From an uncultured Opitutaceae bacterium (GTDB lineage: Bacteria > Verrucomicrobiota > Verrucomicrobiia > Opitutales > Opitutaceae), in assembly GCA_903862935.1 (NCBI GenBank), contig CAIOZY010000057.1, forward strand, positions 1 through 64,000: DNA of 64,000 bases, read 5' to 3'. This document shows, piece by piece, positions 26,072 to 35,107 of the stretch (positions are counted from its first letter, which is position 1; every line of letters starts with the position of its first letter). Under the pieces are notes generated by a model. The model was not told the origin of the DNA and searched no databases. It saw only the letters and a program-made list of their open reading frames with translations. A program made the position numbers and the translations under genes.

Positions 26072-26600
26072 CCCCAAGGCGCTGTTCCTGGACCGCGACG
26101 GGACGCTGATAATCGACAAGGTCTACCTGGCCGACCCGGCCGGGGTGGAACTGATCCCGGGCGCGGCCGACGGACTCCGGCGCGCCCGCTCCCTCGGCTA
26201 CCGGCTGTTTCTGTTCACCAACCAGTCGGGCATAGGCAGGGGTTACCACACGATTGAGGACACCCACCGCGTGAACGCCCGGATGGAGGAGCTCCTGGGT
26301 CTGGGGCGCCCGCTCTTCGAGGGGATCTGCATCGCCCCGGAGGGGCCCGGGCAGCCGGTCGCCTACCGCAAGCCCTCGCCCCGGTTCATCCTGGAGACGA
26401 TCAAGCAGGGCGGGCTCGATCCGGCCCTGTGCTGGATGGTCGGCGACTCCGCAGCCGACATCGCCGCCGCCCTCGCGGCGGGCATCCGGGCCGCGGCTGT
26501 GCGCACGGGCCGGACCGACCCGGACTCGAACCCGGATGTCGCCGCCCACCATGTCCCGGTGTTTGCCGACTTCGGGGCCTTCGCGGCGACCCTGACGTGA
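26043..26600 (+). CDS. gmhB: D-glycero-D-manno-heptose 1,7-bisphosphate phosphatase, HAD family
   Basis: A 185-residue HAD-IIIA phosphatase. Motif I is [10 protein letters not shown], motif [12 protein letters not shown] and motifs III/IV KPSPRFI and [11 protein letters not shown]. The loop between motifs II and III lacks the four-Cys zinc site seen in many GmhB proteins, so assignment rests mainly on the overlap with hldA. It removes the C-7 phosphate of the heptose bisphosphate in ADP-heptose synthesis. The stop overlaps the next gene as GTGA. Confidence 0.8.
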   Translation: MNCSPTSRGSPKALFLDRDGTLIIDKVYLADPAGVELIPGAADGLRRARSLGYRLFLFTNQSGIGRGYHTIEDTHRVNARMEELLGLGRPLFEGICIAPEGPGQPVAYRKPSPRFILETIKQGGLDPALCWMVGDSAADIAAALAAGIRAAAVRTGRTDPDSNPDVAAHHVPVFADFGAFAATLT

Positions 26601-27355
26601 AGCGGCGCCTCGACGAACTGCTGGTCGAGCGCGGGCTCGCCTCCAGCCGGGCCCAGGCCAAGGGGCTGATCCTGGCCGGCCGGGTCATGCGGGGGACCGA
26701 GCGCTTGGACAAGCCGGGTCGGGAGCTGGCCGAGGAGACGGAGCTTGTGGTGGCGCAGCCGCCCCGGTTTGTGGGCCGGGGCGGGGAGAAGCTCGAGGCG
26801 GCCCTCAAGGCTTTCGCCGTGGACCTGCGCGGGGCGCACATCCTGGACGTCGGGGCCTCCACCGGCGGATTCACCGACTGCGCGCTTCAGGCTGGCGCGG
26901 CCTCGGCCGTGTGCGTGGACGTCGGGCGGGCCCAGCTCCACGCGAGGCTGCGTGCGGACCCGAGGGTCTCGAACTTCGAGAAGACCAATGCGCGGCACCT
27001 GGAGTCCGTACAGCTGCCCCGAAAGGACTTCGACGCGATCGTGATGGACCTGTCGTTCATCTCGCTGCGCTCGGTTCTGCCGGCCGTCTGGCCCAGGCTC
27101 CGGCCGGGCGGCTGCCTGATTGCCTTGGTCAAGCCCCAGTTCGAGGCCGGCAAGGCCGAGGCGGACAGGGGCCGCGGGGTCATCCGAGACCCCGCTGTCC
27201 GCGCAGCGGCCCTAGAGCAGGTGCGCGAGTTCTCGCTTTCTAGGCTTCCCGGAGCGGTCCTGGTAGGCCAGATCGAGTCCCCGATCACGGGGGCCGACGG
27301 CAACGTCGAGTTCCTGCTGGGCTTAAGAAAGCAGGGATTGACCGGCCCGCCCTGA
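26597..27355 (+). CDS. tlyA: TlyA-family rRNA methyltransferase / hemolysin A-like
   Basis: A 252-residue protein: N-terminal S4 RNA-binding domain ([17 protein letters not shown]), then an FtsJ-type SAM-dependent methyltransferase with [15 protein letters not shown] and catalytic-region KPQFEAGK. TlyA proteins 2'-O-methylate rRNA. The GTG start at 26597 overlaps the gmhB stop, so translation is coupled. It precedes nadK by 29 bp; tlyA-nadK neighbourhoods are common in bacteria. Confidence 0.9.
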   Translation: MKRRLDELLVERGLASSRAQAKGLILAGRVMRGTERLDKPGRELAEETELVVAQPPRFVGRGGEKLEAALKAFAVDLRGAHILDVGASTGGFTDCALQAGAASAVCVDVGRAQLHARLRADPRVSNFEKTNARHLESVQLPRKDFDAIVMDLSFISLRSVLPAVWPRLRPGGCLIALVKPQFEAGKAEADRGRGVIRDPAVRAAALEQVREFSLSRLPGAVLVGQIESPITGADGNVEFLLGLRKQGLTGPP

Positions 27356-27384
27356 AGGCACCCAATCGAGATCGGCCCAAGCCC

Positions 27385-28224
27385 ATGCCCCCCCTGCGCT
27401 CCATTGCCTTTGTCGTCAACGCGGACAAGACCGGCGCCTCCGGGCTCGCCCGCGAACTGCTGGCGGCCGCCCGCCAGGCGGGAGTCCGCGTCAAGCTGAC
27501 GAGCCGCACCCGCGTTCCCCAGGGGTACCTGCGGGGGTCTGACGCCTGCTGTGTCATTGGCGGCGACGGAACCCTCCTCGGAGTGGCCCGCGAGGCGGCC
27601 CGATGGGGGGTTCCGATCATCGGGGTCAACCGGGGAGGCCTGGGGTTTCTGACGACCTTTTCCGCGGACGAGGCCCGCGTCCATTTCGCGGACATCCTGC
27701 GAGGCAGGTTCCGGGTCGACAACCGGGCCATGCTCGCCTGCACGGTCGGCCGAGGGCCGCAGGAGCTTGCGCTCAATGATGTGCTCATCAAGGCGGAGTC
27801 GAGCACGGGACTGCTGCGCCTGGAGGTTTTCGCCGACGGGGAACTCGTCACCGACTACCTCTGCGACGGGCTGATCTTCTCGACCCCGACCGGCTCGACG
27901 GCCTACAACCTCTCGGCCGGAGGGCCGATCATCCACCCGGCGGCGAAGGCGATTGCGATGACGCCAATCTGCCCGCACACGCTGAGCAACCGCTCGGTCA
28001 TATTCCGGGAGAACGTCTGCCTGCGGGTCCACAACCGCACCCCCGGGGCTCGCCTGCTGGTCGCAGTCGACGGTCAGCCCCATTTGGCTGCAAGGCTCGA
28101 CTTGCCGGTCAGGATCAGCGTTTCAGACCGGCGGCTTCCTCTGGCCCAGACGGTCGACTATTCCCACTTCGCTGTCGTCCGCGCAAAGCTCAAGTGGAGC
28201 GGCGGCTTCTCCGAGAAGAGGTAG
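27385..28224 (+). CDS. nadK: NAD kinase
   Basis: A 279-residue ATP-NAD kinase making NADP. The GGDGTLLG loop (near residue 58), NRGGLGFLTTF, LNDVLIKAESS and the SGS-type STPTGSTAYNLSAGGPI all match. Length is normal. It is the last gene of the rightward set 23935-28224 and converges with the M16 protease gene, 17 bp apart. Confidence 0.95.
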   Translation: MPPLRSIAFVVNADKTGASGLARELLAAARQAGVRVKLTSRTRVPQGYLRGSDACCVIGGDGTLLGVAREAARWGVPIIGVNRGGLGFLTTFSADEARVHFADILRGRFRVDNRAMLACTVGRGPQELALNDVLIKAESSTGLLRLEVFADGELVTDYLCDGLIFSTPTGSTAYNLSAGGPIIHPAAKAIAMTPICPHTLSNRSVIFRENVCLRVHNRTPGARLLVAVDGQPHLAARLDLPVRISVSDRRLPLAQTVDYSHFAVVRAKLKWSGGFSEKR

Positions 28225-28241
28225 TTGACCTGGAGGAGGCT

Positions 28242-30812
28242 CTAGGGCCGGACCACCAGCTGCGTGCGGCGGGACGGTGATAGGTACGTTGCCGCGAAGC
28301 GGGCTAGGTCGGAGGCGCTGACCGCGTCCACCCGGGCGTCGTAGTTTTTCCAGTCGTCGGCGGGCTGGCCCTGCAGGACGCTCAGGCCGGCCTGGAAGGC
28401 CCGGGACGAGTTGGATTGGAGGCTCTGGCGCCGGGCAGCCTTCAGGCGGATCTGGCAGCGCCGCAGCTCGGCCTCGCCGACGCCGCCGCCGGCCACGCGG
28501 GCCACCTCGGAATCGATCTCGGCCAGGACCTCGGCCTCGCGGCCCGGCTGGGTGCCCGCAAGGAAGCAGAACATCGCGACGTCCATGCCGCTCACCCGGG
28601 CCGAGCGGATGAAGTACGCCAAGGCCTTTTCCTCGCGCACGCGCTCAAACAGGCGCGAGGCCATCCCGCTGAAGAGTTCGTCCGCGACGTCGCCGACGTA
28701 GAAGTCCGGGGTGTGAAGCGGCGGCGCCGGAAAGGCCTGCAGGACAACCGCCTGCTCGCGGGGGCGCCGTTCGACGAATTCTCCGGGAGCGGCCGGCAGG
28801 CCTGGGAGCCGCACCGCCCCGAATGAAGCCGGCTTTCCGGTGGGGAGCTCCGCCAAGAAGGCCTCGAGCCTGCGCTCGAGGCCCCGCGGGATGTCCCCGG
28901 CGACCGCCAGGACCACGTTGGGCGCGACTGCGAGCGTTCGGTGCAGGCCGGCCAGATCCTCCGGGCCGAGCGAACGGACCCCGGACTGCTCCCCCTGGGA
29001 GTCGAGCGCAAGGGGGTGCGCCCCGAAGAACATCTTTCGCACGAGCTTGCGAGCCTCGACGACAACATCGTCCAAGTCTTCGGCCAGGGCCGCGAGCTGG
29101 GCGTCGCGCTCGAGTTTGACGGAGCTGCCGCGGAAGGCAGGCCCGAGGGTCGCCTCGGAGATGAGCGCAACCGCGCGGTCCGCGTCGGAGGAGAGCACCT
29201 CGGCCGCCAGGCCGAGGCTGCAGTTGCCGGAGAACGGGTAAAAGGAGCCACCGACCTCCTCGATGAAGCGGGCCACCTCAGAGGCGCTCCTCCTGCGGGT
29301 GTCCTTGGTGAGTAGGTTTGCCAGTAGCGCCGTCGCCCCGCGCTTTCCGGCGGGCTCGTGCGCGGGCCCGCCCGCCATCAGAAGGCGCAGGTTCAGGCTC
29401 GGAAGCCTCGGGTCGCGCTGGATGAGAAGCCGTGCCCCGTTGGGCAGGGTCTGCGTGGAAAAGCCCGCGTCGCGGCCTCCTCCCGTCCGGGTTGCGGGCC
29501 GTTTTGCCGCCTCCGCAGGAGGCGGCGGGCTCACCGAGACCGAGGTCCGCCCCGTGGGGACCAGGTAGAGCTTGAGGGCGCGCTTGAGGTCGCCGGGGGT
29601 GATCGAGCCCAGCCGCTCGAAATAGCTCCGGGCGTGATTCAGGTCGCCGATCACAACCTCGGCCTCCCCTAGGCGGGCCGCCTGCCCGCCCATCGTCTGG
29701 CGCGAGGAGACCTCGCCCGACACGAGCTGGCGGATGGCCTTCCTCAGGTGGGCGGCTCCGAGGCCCTGGGAGGCGAGTTTGTGCAGGATCCGCTCGAGCG
29801 CAGCCTCGGCTGCCTCCCGCTTTCCGGGGTCACAGGTGAACGACACGCAGAACAGCCCGCCCGTGCCCGGGTTCCAGCACGCGGCATCGACCGTGTGGAC
29901 AAGGGCGGCCTTCTCGCGCAACTCCTGCCACAAGATCGAGCTGTCGCCGTGGCCGAGCGCCATCGCGAGCAGATCCAGGATCGGGGCGTCCGGGTGGGCC
30001 ATCCCGGGTATCCTCCAGGCGATGGCAGCCCGGACAATCTCGACCTTCTCGGTCCTGTGCTCGGCCCTCGGGGCCAGTTGGGTCGGCTCGGCCGGGATGA
30101 GCACCGGGGCCAGGGCCGCCCGCGGGGCCGCGCCGAAATGCTGCTGGGCCAGGGCCCGCACCGGGCCCTCGTCGACGTCGCCCACGATCACCACGACCAG
30201 GTTGTCCGGCACATAGCGCGCCCGGTAGTAGCCGGTGAGGTCTGCGGGGGTCGCCGCGGAGAAGATGTCGCGGTGCCCGATCACCGGGTGGCGGTACGGA
30301 TGCTCTCGGAAGGCCGTCGAGAACAGGCCCCGCCAGAGCCGGTCGTCGGGGTCGTCCTCGGTCATGGCGATTTCGCGCAGGATCACGTCCCGCTCCTTGA
30401 CGGCCTCCTCGGCGGGCAGTTTTGAGTGCAGCGCAATGTCGGCCAACAGCTCGATCGCCACCGCGACATGCTCGCTGGGCAGGTCCACGTAGTAGACGGT
30501 CCGATCAAAGGTCGTGTAGGCGTTGATGTAGCCGCCATGGGACTGGACGCACGCGGCGATCTCGCGGCCGGCGCGGCGCTCGGTGCCCTTGAAGAGCATG
30601 TGCTCCAGATAGTGGGACAGGCCCGAGCCGAGGTGGGCCCCCTCGTGGATGCTGCCGGTGCGCACCCAGACCTGGACCGAGGCGAGAGCCGCGGAGCGGT
30701 CGGGCTTGAGAATGAGGGTCGCACCGTTTTTGAGGACGGTGCGGATCACCGGCTCCCTCCAGAAACGGTCGAGCAGGCGCAGGTCGGAGGAGCCGAGGTT
30801 CGAGGTGGGCAT
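28242..30812 (-). CDS. M16 family zinc peptidase, two-module
   Basis: An 856-residue insulinase-family protein with two M16 halves. The first half has the inverted zinc site HYLEHMLFKGT (H-x-x-E-H) and the distal glutamate region further on; the second half (about 450-856) starts KPNGARL-like as TQTLPNGARLLIQRD and lacks the zinc motif, so it is the structural partner. No clear signal peptide is seen at the chosen start (MPTSNLGSSDLRLLDRFW), unlike many periplasmic relatives. It is likely a peptide-degrading protease. It follows the Minf_1886 gene by seven bases on the same strand. Confidence 0.9.
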   Translation of the reverse strand: MPTSNLGSSDLRLLDRFWREPVIRTVLKNGATLILKPDRSAALASVQVWVRTGSIHEGAHLGSGLSHYLEHMLFKGTERRAGREIAACVQSHGGYINAYTTFDRTVYYVDLPSEHVAVAIELLADIALHSKLPAEEAVKERDVILREIAMTEDDPDDRLWRGLFSTAFREHPYRHPVIGHRDIFSAATPADLTGYYRARYVPDNLVVVIVGDVDEGPVRALAQQHFGAAPRAALAPVLIPAEPTQLAPRAEHRTEKVEIVRAAIAWRIPGMAHPDAPILDLLAMALGHGDSSILWQELREKAALVHTVDAACWNPGTGGLFCVSFTCDPGKREAAEAALERILHKLASQGLGAAHLRKAIRQLVSGEVSSRQTMGGQAARLGEAEVVIGDLNHARSYFERLGSITPGDLKRALKLYLVPTGRTSVSVSPPPPAEAAKRPATRTGGGRDAGFSTQTLPNGARLLIQRDPRLPSLNLRLLMAGGPAHEPAGKRGATALLANLLTKDTRRRSASEVARFIEEVGGSFYPFSGNCSLGLAAEVLSSDADRAVALISEATLGPAFRGSSVKLERDAQLAALAEDLDDVVVEARKLVRKMFFGAHPLALDSQGEQSGVRSLGPEDLAGLHRTLAVAPNVVLAVAGDIPRGLERRLEAFLAELPTGKPASFGAVRLPGLPAAPGEFVERRPREQAVVLQAFPAPPLHTPDFYVGDVADELFSGMASRLFERVREEKALAYFIRSARVSGMDVAMFCFLAGTQPGREAEVLAEIDSEVARVAGGGVGEAELRRCQIRLKAARRQSLQSNSSRAFQAGLSVLQGQPADDWKNYDARVDAVSASDLARFAATYLSPSRRTQLVVRP

Positions 30813-30819
30813 AGACGGC

Positions 30820-31251
30820 TTAGCTGGCAGAGGAGGTTCGGGATCCGCCGCGGTGCCCGCGGACCGGCTGGAATGGCTTCACGAAGGCCTCCTCGAACTC
30901 GTAGAGCGATTCAAAATCCTCAGGCCGGTCGCTGTCCGTTTTGCTGAATATCTTGTACTCGATCAGATTGAAGACGATGTCGCCGAAGTCGCGGCAGCGC
31001 TCGATGCCCCACGAGTTGAGGACGGTCTTTGCCATAGGGCCGTACTGGTCCAGGGCGAAACACCGAAAGCCCTCGAGCAGTTCCGGGCCGCTCACGTGGC
31101 GCGAGCGCTCGGCGCGGCCCGCCTCCTTCTTGCGCAACTCCTTCACCGTGTGGTCCAACCCGAGTCTGACGAACTCGTAGGCCTTCGGACTGTAGCGGGT
31201 GTCGTCCTTGCAAATCAGGGCGACGATCTCAGCAAATTCCGAATCTTGCAT
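30820..31251 (-). CDS. Minf_1886 family protein (PVC-conserved, function unknown)
   Basis: A 143-residue soluble protein matching the Planctomycetes/Verrucomicrobia family named after Methylacidiphilum Minf_1886. The features I recognise are YSPKAYEFVRLGLDHTV, HVSGPELLEGFRCFALDQYG and WGIERCRDFGDIVFNLIE. No catalytic site is obvious. It is the best taxonomic marker in the window. It sits directly upstream of the M16 protease gene and divergent from the Fur-type gene. Confidence 0.85.
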   Translation of the reverse strand: MQDSEFAEIVALICKDDTRYSPKAYEFVRLGLDHTVKELRKKEAGRAERSRHVSGPELLEGFRCFALDQYGPMAKTVLNSWGIERCRDFGDIVFNLIEYKIFSKTDSDRPEDFESLYEFEEAFVKPFQPVRGHRGGSRTSSAS

Positions 31252-31340
31252 GTCAGCGATCTAATGACTTGCGATCCATGGATAAATGACTCGCGTGGCG
31301 CAGCTGCCTTGCGTTTTCTTTTCGGAGCACGGTTTCTGGC

Positions 31341-31865
31341 ATGATCGCATCCACCCAGACTAACGACTCGCTGGCAAACGTCAAAACCAGCCCGAAGGGC
31401 CCGGAGCCCGTCGAAATGGCATGCGCCCGGCTCAAGGCGGCGGGTCTGAGGATCACGCGCCCTCGCCTGGCAATCCTCGCGGCCCTCGCGGCAAGGCGGG
31501 AGCCGGCGAGCATCGAGCAGATCCACGAGGAGCTCGGGCCCGCGCGCTGCGACCTGGTGACGGTCTACCGGTGCATCGCAGCCTTCGAGGAGATCAGCCT
31601 GGTTCGCCGCACGTATTTCCTGAACGGAACCTCCCTGTACGAGATCAACCTTGGCGGTGCCGCCCGCTACCATGTCGTCTGCAAGAACACCCGCCGGGTG
31701 GACGACATCGACGAGGCGACGACCGCGGAATTGACCCGGGCCCTCCACGGGGTCGAGGAGCTGCTCCGGACCAAGGGCTACACCGAGGTGAGCCACGTGG
31801 TCGAGTTCATCGGGACGCCGCCTGCGGTCCCAGCCCGGCCCAAGCTCGAGCCGGCCACGGCCTGA
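31341..31865 (+). CDS. Fur family transcriptional regulator, metal-site variant
   Basis: A 174-residue Fur-like protein with the winged helix RLKAAGLRITRPRLAILAAL and recognition helix region CDLVTVYRCIAAFEE. The C-terminal dimerisation domain is short on metal ligands: the usual HHHH-x-x-C-x-x-C stretch is reduced to YHVVCKNTRRVDDID with a single Cys, and no second CxxC follows. It may respond to a metal with fewer ligands, or to something else. It is convergent with gatB and divergent from the Minf_1886 gene. Confidence 0.8.
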   Translation: MIASTQTNDSLANVKTSPKGPEPVEMACARLKAAGLRITRPRLAILAALAARREPASIEQIHEELGPARCDLVTVYRCIAAFEEISLVRRTYFLNGTSLYEINLGGAARYHVVCKNTRRVDDIDEATTAELTRALHGVEELLRTKGYTEVSHVVEFIGTPPAVPARPKLEPATA

Positions 31866-31875
31866 AGCCTCTGAC

Positions 31876-33339
31876 TTAGCCGGCCTCCTTCAGGAGCCGG
31901 CGGAGCATCTCGTCGACGGCCTTGGGGTCCGCCTTTCCCTTGGCCGCCCGCATGACCGGCCCTTTGAAGCCGTTGATCGCGCTGTCCCGGCCCGCCTTGA
32001 AGTCTGCGAGCGCCTTGGGGTTGCCCGCTATGGCCTCGCGGCACCAGCGCTCCAGGTCCTCCCCGGAGCTGCGCTGCGCAAGACCGGCCTTTTCGATCGC
32101 CTGCCTGACGCCGACCGGAGGATCGGCCTGAAAGAGCGCGGCCGACAATCCGGCGACGGCGGTCGTCAGGACCGTTCCCTTGGCGATCTCGGCCACAAGC
32201 TCCGCGGCCGCAGCCGGCGGAACCCGGCGCCTGAGCTCGGCGAAGGAAAGCTTCCCTTCCCCCAGTTCCCTCAGGAACTGGTTCACAACCCAGTTGCCCA
32301 CGGCCAGGGGGTCGGCGGAGAGCCGGGCGGCCTCCTCGAAGTACTCGCTGAGCTCCCGGTCCACCACGAGCACCGAGGTGATCGTGTAGGGTAGGCCGTA
32401 CTCGGAGAAAAACCGGCGCTGCCGCTCGAAGGGCAGCTCCGGGCACTGGGACCGGATTCTCTCCTTCCAGGCTGCGTCGACGGCGACCGGCATCAAGTCG
32501 GGATCCGGAAAGTACCGGTAGTCGTGCTCCTGCTCCTTGGTACGCAGGGACTGGGAGGCGCCCGTCTGCCCGTCGTAGTCGCGCGTCTCCTGCACGATCA
32601 CGCCGCCGGACTGCACGACTGCGAGCTGGCGGCGGATCTCGTGGGCGATCCCGTCGCGGACGAAGGAGATCGAGTTGAGATTTTTCAGCTCGACCTTGGT
32701 GCCCAGCCGGGGGCTGCCCTCGGGCCGGACCGAGATATTCGCGTCGCACCGCAGCTGCCCCTTCTCCATGTCGCAGTCGGAGATGCCCCCGCAGACCATG
32801 ACCGCCCTCAAGGCCGTCAGGAAGGCGAAGGCCTCCTCCGCGCTGCGCAGGGCAGGTTCGGAGACGATCTCCATCAGGGGCGTGCCCGCCCGGTTGAAGT
32901 CGACCAGCGACTCGTTTGCCCCGTGGTTGAGTTTGCCGACATCCTCCTCGAGGTGGATCCGGGTCAGCGGCACCCTGCGGTGCTCGCCCATGACGTTGCG
33001 CGAGGGGCCGGGCAATTCGATCTCGACGGAGCCGCCGCGGCAGAGGGGTTGATCGTACTGCGAGATCTGGTAATTCTTGGGGGAGTCCGGGTAGAAGTAG
33101 TTCTTCCGGTCCCACTTGCACACCGGGGCAATCTCGCAGCCGAGCATGAGCCCCGCCTTGATTACGGCGTCCAGGGCCGCGAGGTTCATCACGGGCAGGG
33201 CGCCCGGAAGCCCGAGGACCACGGGGTCGGTCAGGGTATTCTCGGGCGCGCCGAAGGCCACGGGGACCCGGCTGAACATCTTCGAGCGGGTCTTCACCTG
33301 CACGTGGACCTCAAGTCCGATGACGGCTTCGTAGTTCAT
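31876..33339 (-). CDS. gatB: Asp/Glu-tRNA amidotransferase subunit B
   Basis: A 487-residue GatB. Started at the ATG at 33339 (MNYEAVIGLEVHVQVKTRSK), which is the conserved N-terminus; the frame runs further upstream but into gatA. YFYPDSPKNYQISQYDQPLC and the C-terminal tRNA-binding YqeY-like tail are present. With GatA and GatC it converts misacylated Glu-tRNA(Gln) or Asp-tRNA(Asn). Four bases after gatA. Confidence 0.95.
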   Translation of the reverse strand: MNYEAVIGLEVHVQVKTRSKMFSRVPVAFGAPENTLTDPVVLGLPGALPVMNLAALDAVIKAGLMLGCEIAPVCKWDRKNYFYPDSPKNYQISQYDQPLCRGGSVEIELPGPSRNVMGEHRRVPLTRIHLEEDVGKLNHGANESLVDFNRAGTPLMEIVSEPALRSAEEAFAFLTALRAVMVCGGISDCDMEKGQLRCDANISVRPEGSPRLGTKVELKNLNSISFVRDGIAHEIRRQLAVVQSGGVIVQETRDYDGQTGASQSLRTKEQEHDYRYFPDPDLMPVAVDAAWKERIRSQCPELPFERQRRFFSEYGLPYTITSVLVVDRELSEYFEEAARLSADPLAVGNWVVNQFLRELGEGKLSFAELRRRVPPAAAAELVAEIAKGTVLTTAVAGLSAALFQADPPVGVRQAIEKAGLAQRSSGEDLERWCREAIAGNPKALADFKAGRDSAINGFKGPVMRAAKGKADPKAVDEMLRRLLKEAG

Positions 33340-33343
33340 CGGA

Positions 33344-34810
33344 TCAGAGGCTGGGCACGCGCGTGTGCCAGTCGTGGGCCTGCTCATAGGAGCGCGCGAT
33401 CGAGAGCAGCTCCGCTTCCTTGAACGGCTGACCGATCAGCTGGAGGCCGATCGGCAGGCCGGAGGCGGTGAACCCGCAGGGCAGGCTGATGCCCGGCAGG
33501 CCGGCCAGGTTGACCCCGATCGTGTAGATGTCGCACAGGTACATCGCCAGCGGATCGGCCGACTTCTCGCCCAGCCGGAAGGCCGGAATGGGCGAGGTGG
33601 GGGTCACCAGGGCGTCGACCTCGCGGTAGGCCTCGAGGAAGTCGCGCCGGATCAGGGTCCGGACCTTCTGCGCCCGCAGGTAGAAGGCGTCATAGTAGCC
33701 GCTGCTCAGCACATAGGTGCCGAGGATCACCCGGCGTTTGACCTCGGCCCCGAAGCCCTCCGCCCTCGAGCGGAAGTACAGGTCGACCGCGTCGGTGGCC
33801 TCCCGGCTTCGGTGCCCGTAGCGGACCCCGTCGTAGCGGGCGAGGTTCGACGAGCACTCGGCCGCGGCGATGATGTAGTAGACCCCGATCCCGTAGCGGG
33901 TGTGGGGCAGCGAGACCTCCCGGATCTCGCAGCCCTGCGAGCGGTAGTGGGCGATCGCGTTCTCCACGGCCGCGGCCACCTCCGGGTCGAGGCCCTGCCC
34001 GAAATATTCCTTTGGGATCCCCAACCTCCAGGGGCCCCCGCGCCGCCGGACCAGCCCGGCGTAGTCGGGAACCTCGGAGCGGACCGAGGTCGAGTCCCGG
34101 GGGTCGTGGCCGGCGATCGCCCCGAGCACGAGAGCCGCGTCCTCGACCGTCCGGGTCAGCGGTCCGATCTGGTCCAGGGACGAGGCGAAGGCGGCCAGCC
34201 CGTAGCGGGAGACGAGCCCGTAGGTGGGCTTCAGCCCGACGACGCCGCACAGGGCTGCGGGTTGGCGGATGGACCCCCCGGTGTCGGAGCCGAGGGCGGC
34301 AACCGCCTCGCCCGCGGCCACCGCGGCCGCACTCCCGCCCGAGGAGCCCCCGGGCACCCGCGACAGGTCCCAGGGGTTTCGCGTGGGCCCGAACGCGGAG
34401 TTCTCGGTGGAGGAGCCCATGGCGAACTCGTCCAGGTTGAGGCGTCCCCAGCAGATCGCGCCAGCCGCCTTGAGGCGGGAGGCCACGGTCGAGTCATAGG
34501 GCGAAATGAAATTGGCCAGCATCTTGCTCGAGGCCGTCAGCGGCTGGCCCTCGACGGCGATCACGTCCTTGAGCCCTATCGGAAGCCCGTCCAGGGGCCC
34601 TAGCCTGCGCCCCGCCGCTCGGCGCTCGTCGGAGGCCCGCGCCTGCGCGAGCGCCGAATCGGGGTCCGAGGAGTTGAAGGCCCTAACGGAGGGGTCGACC
34701 GCCTTGACGCGGTCGATCACCGCCTGCATCAGCTCGACCGAGGAGATGGCCCCCGAATCGAGCAGGGCGGACAGTTCCGCTGCGGGTCGATGGAACAGGG
34801 CGGAGGCCAT
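33344..34810 (-). CDS. gatA: Asp/Glu-tRNA amidotransferase subunit A
   Basis: A 488-residue amidase-signature protein. The Ser-cisSer-Lys triad is visible: Lys in GLPIGLKDVI, Ser in PGGSSGGSAAAV and Ser in GSDTGGSIRQPA. It releases ammonia from glutamine and channels it to GatB. Middle gene of gatC-gatA-gatB, with six and four bases between neighbours. Confidence 0.95.
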   Translation of the reverse strand: MASALFHRPAAELSALLDSGAISSVELMQAVIDRVKAVDPSVRAFNSSDPDSALAQARASDERRAAGRRLGPLDGLPIGLKDVIAVEGQPLTASSKMLANFISPYDSTVASRLKAAGAICWGRLNLDEFAMGSSTENSAFGPTRNPWDLSRVPGGSSGGSAAAVAAGEAVAALGSDTGGSIRQPAALCGVVGLKPTYGLVSRYGLAAFASSLDQIGPLTRTVEDAALVLGAIAGHDPRDSTSVRSEVPDYAGLVRRRGGPWRLGIPKEYFGQGLDPEVAAAVENAIAHYRSQGCEIREVSLPHTRYGIGVYYIIAAAECSSNLARYDGVRYGHRSREATDAVDLYFRSRAEGFGAEVKRRVILGTYVLSSGYYDAFYLRAQKVRTLIRRDFLEAYREVDALVTPTSPIPAFRLGEKSADPLAMYLCDIYTIGVNLAGLPGISLPCGFTASGLPIGLQLIGQPFKEAELLSIARSYEQAHDWHTRVPSL

Positions 34811-34816
34811 CCCGCT

Positions 34817-35107
34817 TTACTCCACGACCTTCGGCACCACGACCATGTGGTCGCGCTGGGCCGGAGCGTTGCGCAGCGCCGCCTCGACCGGCAGCCCGGG
34901 GGCGGGCTTGTCCTCGGCCCAGACGTTGAAGACGGGGAAGGCGTGCGCGGTCGGTTCGATTCCGGAGACGTCCACCTCGCTCAGCTGGGCCACGTGGTCG
35001 AGGACTCCCCCGAGTTGGGAGGCGAAGCGGGCCCTCTCCTCGGGGGTGAGGGCCAGGCGCGCCAGGCGCGCGACGTGGTCGATGTCGAGGTCCGCGTGGG
35101 CGCTCAT
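34817..35107 (-). CDS. gatC: Asp/Glu-tRNA amidotransferase subunit C
   Basis: A 96-residue GatC, the small clamp that holds GatA and GatB together. IDHVARLARLALTPEERARF near the N-terminus is the family signature. Its ATG overlaps the pheT stop as ATGA, so phenylalanyl-tRNA synthetase and the amidotransferase are probably made from one message. Confidence 0.9.
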   Translation of the reverse strand: MSAHADLDIDHVARLARLALTPEERARFASQLGGVLDHVAQLSEVDVSGIEPTAHAFPVFNVWAEDKPAPGLPVEAALRNAPAQRDHMVVVPKVVE

